A stretch of 64,000 bases of DNA from Alphaproteobacteria bacterium (GTDB lineage: Bacteria; Pseudomonadota; Alphaproteobacteria; Bin65), in assembly GCA_022819985.1 (NCBI GenBank), contig JAJEGH010000005.1, positions 25,540 through 89,539 of the forward strand, in the 5' to 3' direction. The notes beneath the pieces were generated by a model. It did no database searches, was not told the origin of the DNA, and saw only the letters and a list, made by a program, of their open reading frames with translations. The position numbers and the translations under genes are program-made. Positions 21,277-30,439 of the stretch are shown here, piece after piece. Position 1 is the stretch's first letter, and each line of letters starts with the position of its first letter.

Positions 21277-22629
21277 CTACGCAGCTGCCTCCCCGGCAGA
21301 GGCGCCGTTCGTTTCCGGGCCGGCGACAACCTCTTCCAGTGTCGCTTCCCGTTCGGTGACCTGCGCGAGTTCGACGATATAGTCGATCACCTTGTCTTCG
21401 TAGATCGGCGCCTTGAGGCCGTCGCGCATCTCGGCGCTCTTCTGGTAGGCTTCCATCACCTCGCGCTGACGTCCCGGATAGTTTTGGGCCTCACGCAGGA
21501 TGGCACGGTTCAACTCTTCGTTCGTCACCTCGATTTCCTGCCTGGCGCCGATCGCGCTGAGCACGATGCCGAGGCGGACCCGCCGGACGGCAATGTCGCG
21601 ATACTCGGCCTTCAGCGCCTCTTCGGACTTGTCTTTCTCGTCCTCGTCGAGCCGGTCCTGCGCTTTGCGCTCCTCGTAATGCTTCCAGATTGCCTCGAAT
21701 TCGACCTCGACCATGCCGGGCGGCAGCTCGAAGTCGTGGCCGTCGGCCAGAATATCGAGCAGGTCGCGTTTCAGGCGGGTCCGGCTCACGCCGTTATAGT
21801 CCTGCTCGATGTCGGTCTTTACGGCATCCCTCAGCGCGTTCAGGTCTTCCGCGCCGAGGGATTTGGCAAACTCGTCGTCGATCTCCGGCAGCTTCGCCGT
21901 GCGCAACTCCTTCACGGTAACGTCGAACACCGCGTCCTTTCCGGACAGGTGTTCGGCCGGATAGTCCTTCGGGAAGGTAACCTCCACGTCTTTCCGGTCG
22001 CCGGCCTTCGCGCCGATCACCTGGTCCTCGAATCCCGGAATGAAGGTGTTGGCGCCGAGATTGAGAGGATAGTCCTCGGCCGCGCCGCCGTCGAAAGCCT
22101 CGCCGTCCACGGTGCCGCGGAAGTCTATGACCGCGACATCGCCGGCTGCCGCCTCGTGGCCGGCGGGCGCCGGTTCGGTCTCCTTCCGGTTCTCGGCGAA
22201 GGAGGCAACGGCCCGGTCGACAATATCGTCCGCCACCGGGACCTTGAGCCGCTCCAGTTCGATCGACGCCAGATCCATGACGGTGAAATCCGGCAGGATT
22301 TCAAGCGACATGGTGTATTCGAGGTCGCCGCCATCCTTGTAGTCGCCGATCTCGATTTTCGGCTGCATCGCCGGTTTGAGCTCCTTGTCCTCCAGCGTCT
22401 TCGCGACGCTTTCCTGGAGCGTCTCCTCCAGCACTTCGCCGAGCACCGACTTGCCCAGCCGCATTTTCAGAACCGGCAGCGGCGCCTTGCCCCGGCGGAA
22501 TCCCGGAAGCTGGATATCCCTGCCGACTTCGGTCAGCTTGCTGGTGACCTTGCCGTCGATATCCTTTGCCGGGATCGATACCCGGTATTCGCGTTTCAGG
22601 CCTTCGGCCGTCGTTTCCGTCACCTGCAT
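21277..22629 (-). CDS. tig: Trigger factor
   Basis: The 450-residue ribosome-associated chaperone and prolyl isomerase has an N-terminal ribosome-binding domain with the docking signature region GFRRGKAPL. An FKBP-like domain (about residues 150-240) contains [20 protein letters not shown] and [17 protein letters not shown] long helical C-terminal domain follows. It begins the tig-clpP-clpX-lon-hupB series. Its start lies 79 bp downstream of tRNA-Leu. Confidence 0.97.
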   Translation of the reverse strand: MQVTETTAEGLKREYRVSIPAKDIDGKVTSKLTEVGRDIQLPGFRRGKAPLPVLKMRLGKSVLGEVLEETLQESVAKTLEDKELKPAMQPKIEIGDYKDGGDLEYTMSLEILPDFTVMDLASIELERLKVPVADDIVDRAVASFAENRKETEPAPAGHEAAAGDVAVIDFRGTVDGEAFDGGAAEDYPLNLGANTFIPGFEDQVIGAKAGDRKDVEVTFPKDYPAEHLSGKDAVFDVTVKELRTAKLPEIDDEFAKSLGAEDLNALRDAVKTDIEQDYNGVSRTRLKRDLLDILADGHDFELPPGMVEVEFEAIWKHYEERKAQDRLDEDEKDKSEEALKAEYRDIAVRRVRLGIVLSAIGARQEIEVTNEELNRAILREAQNYPGRQREVMEAYQKSAEMRDGLKAPIYEDKVIDYIVELAQVTEREATLEEVVAGPETNGASAGEAAA

Positions 22630-22708
22630 GGTTCGGCAAATCCAATCTTGAGGTACGGGCGGCGCGGGCGCCCGATCGGTTCGTTTCCGTTCGATCCGGT
22701 TGGCCGGA

Positions 22709-22793
22709 TGGTGCGGGCGGAGGGACTTGAACCCCCACGACTTTCGTCACTGGCACCTAAAGCCAGCGCGTCTACCAATTCCGCCACGCCCGC
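22709..22793 (-). tRNA. tRNA-Leu (anticodon UAG)
   Basis: An 85-nt class II tRNA with encoded CCA. The acceptor GCGGGCG pairs with CGCCCGC, the discriminator base is A, the anticodon loop CUUUAGG gives UAG, and there is an extra arm. tRNA-Leu next to tig is frequent in alphaproteobacteria. Confidence 0.96.
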
Positions 22794-22934
22794 GCGGCCC
22801 GAAAGCGCCGGAACGGGCCGGGGCGCACCGCCGGCGCGCGGGGAGCCTATAAGGCCGCGCCCGCTGTCGTTCAAGCTTTGGCCGTCAATCAAGACGTTGC
22901 GCCGCAATGGCCCGGAACTGTGGCCGACGGTCCG

Positions 22935-24806
22935 TCAGGCGGAAATCTCAACTTCGTAGTCCACCGGAAAACCGCGCAGGAGCGACCTGACCCGCTCCTT
23001 CGCATCGGCGGGTGCACCGCCCAGCGCTATGTGCGCCGAAAGGCCCGCGGCCGAATGCTGCCCGGTCACCGAAACGCTGACACCCTCCTCCCGCAGCGGT
23101 GCAAGGGCTTCGCCGAAGACCCGCTCGATCGACTGCAGCCGCAGGGCGGGCTTGAAAACCTTGCCGAGCGCGGTTTGCGGCAAGGCGGGCAGAATGTGAA
23201 CCCGCTTCGGCGCCGCCGGCCGCTCGGCGATCAGGGGCGCGACGAAGGCAAGGATCTCCGCTTCGGTCGCCGTCGTCCCCGGCTTGAGAGCGACATACAC
23301 GACCGGCAGTTCGCCGGCATAGGCGTCCGGCTGACCGATCGCCGCGCTCATTTCGACGGCCGGGTGCCGGTTGACGATCTCCTCGACCATAGCCGGGTCG
23401 ATATTGTGGGCGCCGCGGATGATGACGTCCTTGGACCGGCCGGTGACGAAGACATAGCCCTCGCCGTCGACATGGCCGAGGTCGCCGCTGATCAGCCAGC
23501 CGTCGTCGGTGAAGGCGCCCGGGTTGCGCGCCGCGTCGGTATAGCCGGGGCTGATGTTACCGCCGCGCGCCGCCAGTACCCCGGTCTCGCCCGCAGGCAT
23601 GGGCCGCGAAACGTCGACGCTGTCCGGACCGTCGAACGCGGCGGCGATGACCTCGGTATGGGGCAGCGGCAGGCCGCAGGAACCGCCGACCCGCGCCGGC
23701 GCGTGGACCGGTTCCATGGCGATGATGCCGGAACTCTCGGTCATGCCGAACACGTTGCGCACCGGAATGCCGAAATTCTCCTCGAAGGCATCGGCCATTT
23801 CGGTCGGCAGCGGCGACCCGCCGATGATCAGGCCGCGGACGCTCGAAATATCGGTCTGCGGCACCGGCTGGCTGAGCAGAGCCGCCAGGGTCGTCGGCAC
23901 CGCGGGCAGGATCGAGATGCGATGCTCCGCGACATGCTCCCAATAGCGCGCGACGATGTCCGGATGGCGCATGCCCAGGCGCGTCGGCAGGACGACGCCG
24001 GCGCCGCCGGCCAGAAAGGCCAAGCCGAACACCATGGACCCGGCGACATGGAACAGCGGGAAGCCGTTGATCGCCGCATCGTCCGGCCGGACATCGAGCA
24101 TCAGGCACGCCGACCATGAAACGTGCAGTTCGTTGCCGTGGGTGTGCAGGGCCAGCTTCGGCGCACCGGTCGTGCCGCCGGTATGGAAGCAGGACGCGAT
24201 ATCGCCCTGCCCGATCCTGCGGCCCGAAGTCAGCCGGTCGGCCGGGTAGCCGGAGATCGCCGAGGCGAAATCGTCAGCGCCGTCCTGCGCGCCGCCTATC
24301 GACAGGACGGCGTTCAGCCCCGGCGCGCGGTCGCGCACTTCCAGCGCCCTGCTCCAGATGTTCAGGTTCGGGTCCGGCCCAAGCGCGACCAGCACCTTCG
24401 CGCCGACCGCCTCGACCAGTTCAACGATATGGTCGGCATTGAGCAGATTGTTCACCGGGCAGGCCCGGCCGGCCGCCTCGCCGCCCCACAGGGCGAAATG
24501 CGCCTCCGGAATATTCGGCGCCAGCATGGCGACCGCGTCGTCCGGCCCGACGCCGAGATCGGTAAAAAGGTTGGCCGCTTGGGTCACGCGGGCGAACAGG
24601 TCGGCGTGGGAGAGGTCTGCCGACGGGCCGCCCGGCGTGCCGGTCTCCAGATAGCGGAAGGCGGTCCGGTCGCCGTAAAGGTCGCGCCCGCGGGCCAGCA
24701 GGTCCCAAGTCGAATCGGCGGGCAGAAAGCGCTCGCGCGTGGCGTCTTCCAGTTTCCGCACATCGGCGCGGTTACGGATTTTCCGGTTTGTCGCAGGCGC
24801 ATTCAT
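22935..24806 (-). CDS. Acyl-CoA synthetase, AMP-dependent (ANL superfamily)
   Basis: The 623-residue adenylate-forming ligase has the P-loop HTGGTTGAPKLALHTHGN, the A5 region NVFGMTESSG, the hinge region WLISGDLGHVDGEGYVFVTGRSKDVIIRGAHNI, and the catalytic-lysine region LGKVFKPALR near the end. It carries about 60 extra residues after that, so it is slightly long for the family. The substrate acid is not clear. The start ATG overlaps the tenA stop as ATGA, so the two are coupled; a thiamine-linked role is not implied by the ligase itself. Confidence 0.9.
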   Translation of the reverse strand: MNAPATNRKIRNRADVRKLEDATRERFLPADSTWDLLARGRDLYGDRTAFRYLETGTPGGPSADLSHADLFARVTQAANLFTDLGVGPDDAVAMLAPNIPEAHFALWGGEAAGRACPVNNLLNADHIVELVEAVGAKVLVALGPDPNLNIWSRALEVRDRAPGLNAVLSIGGAQDGADDFASAISGYPADRLTSGRRIGQGDIASCFHTGGTTGAPKLALHTHGNELHVSWSACLMLDVRPDDAAINGFPLFHVAGSMVFGLAFLAGGAGVVLPTRLGMRHPDIVARYWEHVAEHRISILPAVPTTLAALLSQPVPQTDISSVRGLIIGGSPLPTEMADAFEENFGIPVRNVFGMTESSGIIAMEPVHAPARVGGSCGLPLPHTEVIAAAFDGPDSVDVSRPMPAGETGVLAARGGNISPGYTDAARNPGAFTDDGWLISGDLGHVDGEGYVFVTGRSKDVIIRGAHNIDPAMVEEIVNRHPAVEMSAAIGQPDAYAGELPVVYVALKPGTTATEAEILAFVAPLIAERPAAPKRVHILPALPQTALGKVFKPALRLQSIERVFGEALAPLREEGVSVSVTGQHSAAGLSAHIALGGAPADAKERVRSLLRGFPVDYEVEISA

Positions 24807-25492
24807 GCAGCGTCCAGTCCCATCTGCCAGAAGCCGGCCTCAAGCCGGGTCGCCTCGGCGAAGATTCTCTGCGCGCCGGCCAGCCGGGCCTCGCCGCCGC
24901 GCCGGGCCCAGAGATCGTCGAGAGCGGCAGCGGCGCCCCGCGCGACCTCCTGATACTCGTCGCCTGCATACATGTCGATCCAGGCCCGGTAAGGGTTGTT
25001 CGCCACTGTTTCCAGAGTGCCGAGCATCCGGCCGATCTCACCGTAGCCGACGACGCAGGGGGCGAGCGCAACATGCAGGTCCAGCAGGTCGCCGCGCAAG
25101 CCGGTCTCCAGGACATAGCGCGTGTAGGCGAGGCAGCCCGGCGCTTCCGGCGCCGCTTCCATATCGGCCTCCGTCAGGCCCCAGGAGGCGCAGAATTCGA
25201 CATGCAGGCGCATTTCGGTCTCGGAAATAGCGCTCAGCACCTCCGCGGCCGACCGGATGTCCGCCAGGGTTTCGGCCTTGTAGGCTGCGAGCGCCCAGGC
25301 GCGCGAAAAGTGGATAAGAAACAGGTAATCCTGGATCAGATAGTGCCGGAACGCCGCTTCCGGCAGGCTGCCCGCGCCCAGCAGCCGGACGAATTCGTGC
25401 CCGACATAAGCGTTCCAGTGCGCCCCGGTACCGGCCCGTAGCCGGTTGAACAGCGCGCCCTCGTAAACCGGTTCTGTCGGGGATCCGGTCAT
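24803..25492 (-). CDS. tenA: TenA/thiaminase II family protein
   Basis: A 229-residue all-helical protein from ATG 25492; an in-frame ATG at 25516 would add eight residues. The family salvages thiamine pyrimidine by hydrolysing aminopyrimidine breakdown products. Visible family marks are RHYLIQDYLFLIHFSRAWAL, the nucleophile Cys146 in APCVVGYGEIG, and NPYRAWIDMYAGDEYQEV. The Cys puts it in the TenA_C group. No other thi gene is nearby. It is translationally coupled to the downstream acyl-CoA synthetase, which hints at another substrate for the pair. Confidence 0.9.
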   Translation of the reverse strand: MTGSPTEPVYEGALFNRLRAGTGAHWNAYVGHEFVRLLGAGSLPEAAFRHYLIQDYLFLIHFSRAWALAAYKAETLADIRSAAEVLSAISETEMRLHVEFCASWGLTEADMEAAPEAPGCLAYTRYVLETGLRGDLLDLHVALAPCVVGYGEIGRMLGTLETVANNPYRAWIDMYAGDEYQEVARGAAAALDDLWARRGGEARLAGAQRIFAEATRLEAGFWQMGLDAA

Positions 25493-25667
25493 TTCGAACC
25501 AGCACGTCTCCCACATCCCTGGGCCGGCGCACGACCGGTCCGACTGGCGACCGTCCTGCCTCTCCCGTGAAGATCTGGGTGCCGTTATAGCGTCAAACCG
25601 TATCGCCAGAAGAATGCAGGCGCATTTGTCGCCGGATCTGAGTTTCCGGTGTGCCGAACATTGCGAC

Positions 25668-26105
25668 TCAGGCTGCCTCGCCAACCGCCACCGTCACGCG
25701 CTTTCCCAGCTGGCGCAGGGCACGGTCCATCGTTGCGGTCTTGGTGCTGTGCTCCGGATTCAACATTCGCCACACTTCGCTTTCGGCAACATCGAGATCG
25801 CGGGCAAGGCGGCGTTGCGATATTCCGGCCTGGCGCCAGGCCTCGTAAAGGGCCGCTTTCAGCGCGATCTGCACCGGCGGAACGACCAGGGGCCGCCTCC
25901 TGCCGGCGCGTGACGGCTCGGGCAGGGTCCCGCCTTCCCGTATCGTGGTCGCAATGAGTTCGCGCAGCAGGTCCTTGGCCTCGACCAGCGCCTCATCCCG
26001 GCTTGCGCCGTCCGTGGCGCCCCACCCGAAATCCGGGAACGCGACGACATACCGGCCGTCCTCGTCGCGTTCAATCTCGGCGGCATAGTTATAGGAATCG
26101 GCCAT
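25668..26105 (-). CDS. HicB-like antitoxin-family protein without visible HicA
   Basis: A 145-residue protein from ATG 26105. The N-terminal part (about 1-65) is the HicB RNase-H-like fold: YAAEIERDEDGRYVVAFPDFG, then GASRDEALVEAKDLLRELI. The C-terminal part is a helix-turn-helix (GISQRRLARDLDVAESEVWRML). HicB proteins neutralise a small HicA RNase and repress their own promoter. No HicA-type ORF is seen on either side: upstream is ferredoxin (1-bp gap), downstream 175 bp of non-coding DNA. It may be a lone regulator attached to the suf operon. Confidence 0.8.
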   Translation of the reverse strand: MADSYNYAAEIERDEDGRYVVAFPDFGWGATDGASRDEALVEAKDLLRELIATTIREGGTLPEPSRAGRRRPLVVPPVQIALKAALYEAWRQAGISQRRLARDLDVAESEVWRMLNPEHSTKTATMDRALRQLGKRVTVAVGEAA

Positions 26106-26106
26106 A

Positions 26107-26436
26107 TCAGAGCAACATGTTGCGGACATCCTTCGGCAGGCGCACGACGAGGCCGTCCAGGGCGTCGGTCAGCGTTATCTGGCAGCCGAGACGCGACGTT
26201 TTCTGAATGTCGTAGGCCAGGTCCAGCATGTCCTCCTCATCCTCGGAAGGATCGGGCAGCCTGTCGAACCAGGCAGGGTCCACGATGACATGGCAGGTGG
26301 CGCAGGCCATCGAGCCTTCGCACGCCCCTTCGATGTCCAGTTCGTTGTCCCAGGCGATCTCCAGCAGGGTCTGGCCGGCCCGGGCCTCGATTTCCCGCGG
26401 ATTGCCGTTGCGCTCGACGAAGGTGACTTTCGGCAT
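26107..26436 (-). CDS. fdx: [2Fe-2S] ferredoxin, adrenodoxin type
   Basis: A 109-residue electron carrier from ATG 26436 (MPKVTFVERNGNPREIEA). The cluster ligands are in CEGSMACATC, a Cys-x5-Cys-x2-Cys pattern, with the fourth Cys in SRLGCQITL. This is the ISC-type vertebrate-like ferredoxin fold, which supplies electrons for Fe-S assembly. Its place at the end of a suf operon supports that role, although the type is more often found with isc genes. The 1-bp gap to the HicB gene suggests co-transcription. Confidence 0.92.
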   Translation of the reverse strand: MPKVTFVERNGNPREIEARAGQTLLEIAWDNELDIEGACEGSMACATCHVIVDPAWFDRLPDPSEDEEDMLDLAYDIQKTSRLGCQITLTDALDGLVVRLPKDVRNMLL

Positions 26437-26519
26437 GGCGATTCCGGCAACCTGCGCCGCGTCGGGCGTCAGCGCTTGAAAGCTGTCAGGAAATGTAAGG
26501 ATTTGTCGGGAATCGAATT

Positions 26520-26861
26520 CTAGACGGTAAAGGATTCGCCGCAGCCGCACCGGCCCTTTTCGTTCGGATTGACGAAATCGAACCGGGCGTTGAACCGGTC
26601 TTCCACCCAGTCCATCTCGCTGCCGAACAGGAACATGGTCGCCGAGGGCTCGATGAAGATCCGCACGCCCTTGTCCTCAACCACGTCCTCGAACTTCTTC
26701 TGCTCCCGGGCGTATTCGACATAGTAGCTCATGCCCGAGCAGCCGGTGGACTTCACGCCGACGCGCAGGCCGAGCACCTCGTCCTCCGCCTTGTCCATCA
26801 GGGCCTTCGCCCGGTCGGCGGCGCGGTCGGTCAGCGTGATTACCTGGGGCATCATGGGCAT
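26520..26861 (-). CDS. sufA: A-type Fe-S carrier (SufA/ErpA-like)
   Basis: The 113-residue carrier has the three conserved cysteines, one in STGCSGMSY and two in GRCGCGESF. It accepts clusters from the SufBCD scaffold and passes them to targets. It lies in the suf gene order after sufT. ErpA or IscA identity cannot be separated by motif alone; context favours SufA. Confidence 0.93.
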   Translation of the reverse strand: MPMMPQVITLTDRAADRAKALMDKAEDEVLGLRVGVKSTGCSGMSYYVEYAREQKKFEDVVEDKGVRIFIEPSATMFLFGSEMDWVEDRFNARFDFVNPNEKGRCGCGESFTV

Positions 26862-26938
26862 CGTCTCCTGCCGGCGATGTAAGGCGGCATTTTCGGATTT
26901 TCCAGCCGTCGTTTCAACAGTTCGTGCGCTTTCCGCGT

Positions 26939-27358
26939 TCAGAACATGTCGAGGATGAATTTCGCATCGTCGCTCATCTGCTCCGGGGTCCAGGGCGGCG
27001 ACCAGGTCAGCGTGACCGTGACCCGCCCGACACCGTCCACGGCGGCGACGGCATCGGCAACCTGTTGCGGCATCTCGCCGGCGACCGGGCAGTGCGGCGC
27101 CGTCAGGGTCATGGTGATCTCGACATCGCCGTTCAGCCGCCGGTTTGCCTCGTAAATCAGGCCCAGATCGTAGATGTTGACCGGAATTTCCGGGTCGTGG
27201 ACGGTCTTCAGCGCCTCGACCACGGCGTCCCGGTCGGCCCGCCCCTGCGGACTTTCGAGCGCGGCGCCCGCAACCGCCGTGAGCCCCTCCTCCGCCGGCG
27301 CTTCCATGAAATCCGCCAGGCCGCCGGCAAAGGCCCCGCTGCCGGGTTCGCCGGTCAT
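26939..27358 (-). CDS. sufT: SufT (DUF59/MIP18 family) Fe-S maturation protein
   Basis: The 139-residue protein has a variable N-terminal tail of about 45 residues and then the DUF59 domain: ALKTVHDPEIPVNIYDLGLIYE, then LTAPHCPVAGEMP, whose Cys is the conserved one. The family helps mature Fe-S proteins, and SufT in suf operons is typical of many bacteria including alphaproteobacteria. It starts 2 bp after the sufE stop. Confidence 0.93.
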   Translation of the reverse strand: MTGEPGSGAFAGGLADFMEAPAEEGLTAVAGAALESPQGRADRDAVVEALKTVHDPEIPVNIYDLGLIYEANRRLNGDVEITMTLTAPHCPVAGEMPQQVADAVAAVDGVGRVTVTLTWSPPWTPEQMSDDAKFILDMF

Positions 27359-27360
27359 CG

Positions 27361-27795
27361 TCAGGCCGCCCCCGGACCGGACGGGAAACCGGGCCGCGCG
27401 CCGGCCAGCTTCTGCAGATGTTTCAGCATCGCCATCATGCCGACCTGGCGCTGCGTCGTGAGCGCGCCGAGATTGAGCCGGCGGACATGGTCCAGCGTGA
27501 TCTGCGCCAGCTCCGCCGTCGTCAGGCCGCTGAAGCTGTCGGTCATCATCGTGACCAGGCCCTTGACGATGGCGGCGTCGGAATGGCCGCGGAAATAGTG
27601 CCGGTCCTCGTCAATGTCGTGAAGGATCCACACCCGCGACATGCAGCCATGCATCAGATGGGCTTCGTCCATCGCCTCTTCCGGGAACGGTTCGCGCCGC
27701 TTCTTCTTGGCGATGTCGAGCAGGTATTCGAAGCGCATCTCGTCGTCGAGCGCTTCGAGCGTTTCCGCATAATCCTCATAGGCCGAAAGGTCCAT
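27361..27795 (-). CDS. sufE: SufE sulfur-transfer protein
   Basis: A 144-residue protein from ATG 27795. It takes persulfide from SufS and passes it to SufB. The acceptor Cys lies in HLMHGCMSRVW, and the region YFRGHSDAAIVKGLV is also typical. It starts 5 bp after the sufS stop, between sufS and sufT, as expected for a co-translated sulfur-transfer pair. Confidence 0.94.
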   Translation of the reverse strand: MDLSAYEDYAETLEALDDEMRFEYLLDIAKKKRREPFPEEAMDEAHLMHGCMSRVWILHDIDEDRHYFRGHSDAAIVKGLVTMMTDSFSGLTTAELAQITLDHVRRLNLGALTTQRQVGMMAMLKHLQKLAGARPGFPSGPGAA

Positions 27796-27800
27796 CGCGC

Positions 27801-29081
27801 CTAGGCCAGCAGCTTCTGCGCGTGGCGGATACCGGCGGCCAGCGCATCGATTTCTTCCGTCGTGTTGTAGAGCGCCATCGAGGCCCGGACCGTCGATTCG
27901 ATGCCCATACGCGCCATCAGGGGCTGGGCGCAATGGTGGCCGACGCGCACGGCAACGCCCTGCCGGTCGAGGATCGCGCCGACATCCATGGAATGCAGCC
28001 CGTCGACGACGAAGGACACGATCGCCGCCTTGTCGGGCGCCTCGCCGATCGGGCGCACGCCGGGAATTTCGCGCAGCGCGCCCATCGCATGATGGCACAG
28101 CGCGTGCTCGTGGGCGCCGATGGCCTCCATGCCGAGCGCCCGGACATAGTCGATCGCCGCGCCCAGGCCGATCGCCTGCACAAAGGGCGGCGTCCCGGCC
28201 TCGAAGCGCAGGGGCGGTTCGGCGTAGACCGTCTTCTCGAACGACACGGTCTCGATCATGTCGCCACCGCCCTGCCAGGGCGGCATGGACGCCAGCCGCT
28301 CCGCCGTGCCGTACAGCACGCCGATGCCGGTCGGCCCGTAGAGCTTGTGGCCGGTGAAGGCGTAGAAATCGCAGCCGATGGCCTGCACGTCGACCGGCTG
28401 GTGGACGACGCCCTGCGCGCCGTCGATCAGCACGCAGGCGCCCGCCGCCTTGGCCAACCGCGTCACCTCGGCGACCGGCACCACCGTACCGAGCACGTTC
28501 GAGACATGGGTAACGGAGACCAGCCTGGTCCGGCCGGTCAGCAGTTCGGCAAACCTTTCCAGGTCGAAGCGGCCGTCGTCCTCCACCCGGGCGACCTTGA
28601 GCACGACCCCCTTGCGGTCGCGCAACAGTTGCCAGGGCACGATATTGGCATGGTGTTCCATCTGGGTGATGACGATCTCGTCGCCGGCCGACAGATTCGC
28701 CTCGGCCCAGGAACAGGCGACCAGGTTGATCGCTTCGGTCACGCTCTTCGTGAAAACGACGGTCTCCGGCTCCGGCGCGTTGAGCAGCGCGGCCACCTTC
28801 TCGCGCACGCCCTCATAGGCCTCGGTCGCCGCGCCGCTGAGAAAATGGGCGCCGCGATGGACGTTGGCGTACTCGCTGGCATAGCTGTGCTGTATCGCAT
28901 CGAGGACGGATTGCGGCTTCTGCGCGCTCGCGCCGTTGTCGAGGAAACACAACGGCCTGTTGTAGACGGTGCGCGACAGGATCGGGAAATCCGCGCGCAC
29001 GGCAGCCGGATCGTAGGTATTGCGGCCGTGGGCCGGCATCTCGCGAACGGCAGAGGCCGCGGTCATAGCGCCCATAGTCAT
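27801..29081 (-). CDS. sufS: Cysteine desulfurase SufS
   Basis: The 426-residue group II PLP desulfurase takes sulfur from cysteine as a protein persulfide. The PLP lysine is in FTGHKLYGPTG, and the catalytic Cys384 is in VRVGHHCAQPLM. The N-terminal region reads FLDNGASAQKPQSVLDAI. The start ATG 29081 overlaps the sufD stop as ATGA; in-frame ATGs at +2 and +5 codons are alternatives. Group II desulfurases can also act on selenocysteine, relevant because this genome makes selenoproteins, but that is inference. Confidence 0.95.
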   Translation of the reverse strand: MTMGAMTAASAVREMPAHGRNTYDPAAVRADFPILSRTVYNRPLCFLDNGASAQKPQSVLDAIQHSYASEYANVHRGAHFLSGAATEAYEGVREKVAALLNAPEPETVVFTKSVTEAINLVACSWAEANLSAGDEIVITQMEHHANIVPWQLLRDRKGVVLKVARVEDDGRFDLERFAELLTGRTRLVSVTHVSNVLGTVVPVAEVTRLAKAAGACVLIDGAQGVVHQPVDVQAIGCDFYAFTGHKLYGPTGIGVLYGTAERLASMPPWQGGGDMIETVSFEKTVYAEPPLRFEAGTPPFVQAIGLGAAIDYVRALGMEAIGAHEHALCHHAMGALREIPGVRPIGEAPDKAAIVSFVVDGLHSMDVGAILDRQGVAVRVGHHCAQPLMARMGIESTVRASMALYNTTEEIDALAAGIRHAQKLLA

Positions 29082-30436
29082 GATCGGGGCCGCTCCGCCA
29101 TCCAGCGCGCCACGTTCCGCTCCAGCGGCAGGCGCATGCCGGCGAGCGCCACCGCGTCGATCGCCTCGTTCAGGAACGCCTCGACCAGCAATTGCCGGGC
29201 CTGACCCTCCGGGACGCCGCGCGAGCGCAGATAGAACAGCGCCTCGGCGTCCAGGTCCCCGGCGGTCGCGCCGTGGCTGCACTGCACGTCGTCGGCATGG
29301 ATGAACAGTTCGGGTTTGGTGTTCACTTCCGCGGTTTCCGACAGCAGCAGCGCGCGGCTCATCTGGTGGCCCTCGACCTTCTGGGCGTCCTGCCGGACCG
29401 TTACCTTGCCCTGAAACACGGCGCGCGCGCGCCCGTCCAGCACACCTTTGTAGAGCTGGTCGCTGTGGGTTTCCGGCGCAGCATGGTCGACCGACGTGGT
29501 GTGGTCGCAATGCTGCCGCCCGCCGGCGAGATAGGCGCCGTTGAGGCGGCAATGGGCGCCCGGCGCATCCAGCGAAACCCGCAATTCGTTGCGCGAAATC
29601 CGGCCGCCGAGGGTGAAGCAGAAGCTGTCGAACATGGCGCCGCGGTCGAGCGCGGCATCGAGCAGGGCGATATGGATGGCCTCGCGCGATTCGTCCTGGA
29701 CCTTGCAGTGGCGCACGATGGCTTCGGCACCGGCGGCGACATCGGTCACCAGGTTGGCGAAATAGCCGCCGATGCACAGGCCGACATGATGCTCGACCAC
29801 CGTCACCCGGCTGCCCGCCCCGGCAACGATGAGGTTGCGCGGCTGGTAGGCGGGCGGAAGGGCGCCGCCGGTACCGACGGACAGGATTTCGATCGGCATG
29901 TCGACCGTCACGCCGTCGGGCACGATCAGGACATAGCCGTCTTCCAACCAGCTGTCGTTGAGCGCCTTGAGCGCGCCGCCGGTCGCCGCCACCCGCCGCT
30001 TCAGCAAATCTGCTACGCCCGGGTGGCCGGAAGCCAACGCCCCGGCAAGCGACGTGAGCACCGTGCCGCCGGGCAGGGCCGGCACCGACGAAAGGGCCGG
30101 CCGGACCTGTCCGTTGACCAGCACCAGCCGGCAGTCCGCCTCGCGGCCGAAGACGAGGGCCGGCAGGCTCTCCTTCGCCACATCGGCGGGCGCCGGCGCC
30201 CAGTCCAGTTCCAGACCCGTCAGGTGCGCGAGACTGGTGTAGCGCCAGTCCTCGACCCGCCGGTCGGGCAAGCCGTGCGCCGCGAACCGGTCGGCTGCAT
30301 CGGCCCGCACCGCGCCCAGCCAATCCGGCGCAGCATCGGAACCGTCCGCCGGTCCGCTGCGCCAGCCGGTCAGCCAGTCGGCACCGGAATCCGCAGCGGT
30401 TCCGGCCGTTTCCGCGATCGGAACGAGGCCCGCCAT
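29078..30436 (-). CDS. sufD: Fe-S scaffold subunit SufD
   Basis: The 452-residue beta-helix partner of SufB in the SufBC2D scaffold. Family stretches include KVQDESREAIHIALLDAALDRGAMFDSFCF, HCDHTTSVDHAAPETHSDQLYKGVLDGRARAVFQGK, and the C-terminal SHGATAGDLDAEALFYLRSRGV. It lies 3 bp after the sufC stop and overlaps sufS by 4 bp. Confidence 0.94.
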   Translation of the reverse strand: MAGLVPIAETAGTAADSGADWLTGWRSGPADGSDAAPDWLGAVRADAADRFAAHGLPDRRVEDWRYTSLAHLTGLELDWAPAPADVAKESLPALVFGREADCRLVLVNGQVRPALSSVPALPGGTVLTSLAGALASGHPGVADLLKRRVAATGGALKALNDSWLEDGYVLIVPDGVTVDMPIEILSVGTGGALPPAYQPRNLIVAGAGSRVTVVEHHVGLCIGGYFANLVTDVAAGAEAIVRHCKVQDESREAIHIALLDAALDRGAMFDSFCFTLGGRISRNELRVSLDAPGAHCRLNGAYLAGGRQHCDHTTSVDHAAPETHSDQLYKGVLDGRARAVFQGKVTVRQDAQKVEGHQMSRALLLSETAEVNTKPELFIHADDVQCSHGATAGDLDAEALFYLRSRGVPEGQARQLLVEAFLNEAIDAVALAGMRLPLERNVARWMAERPRS

Positions 30437-30439
30437 CGC

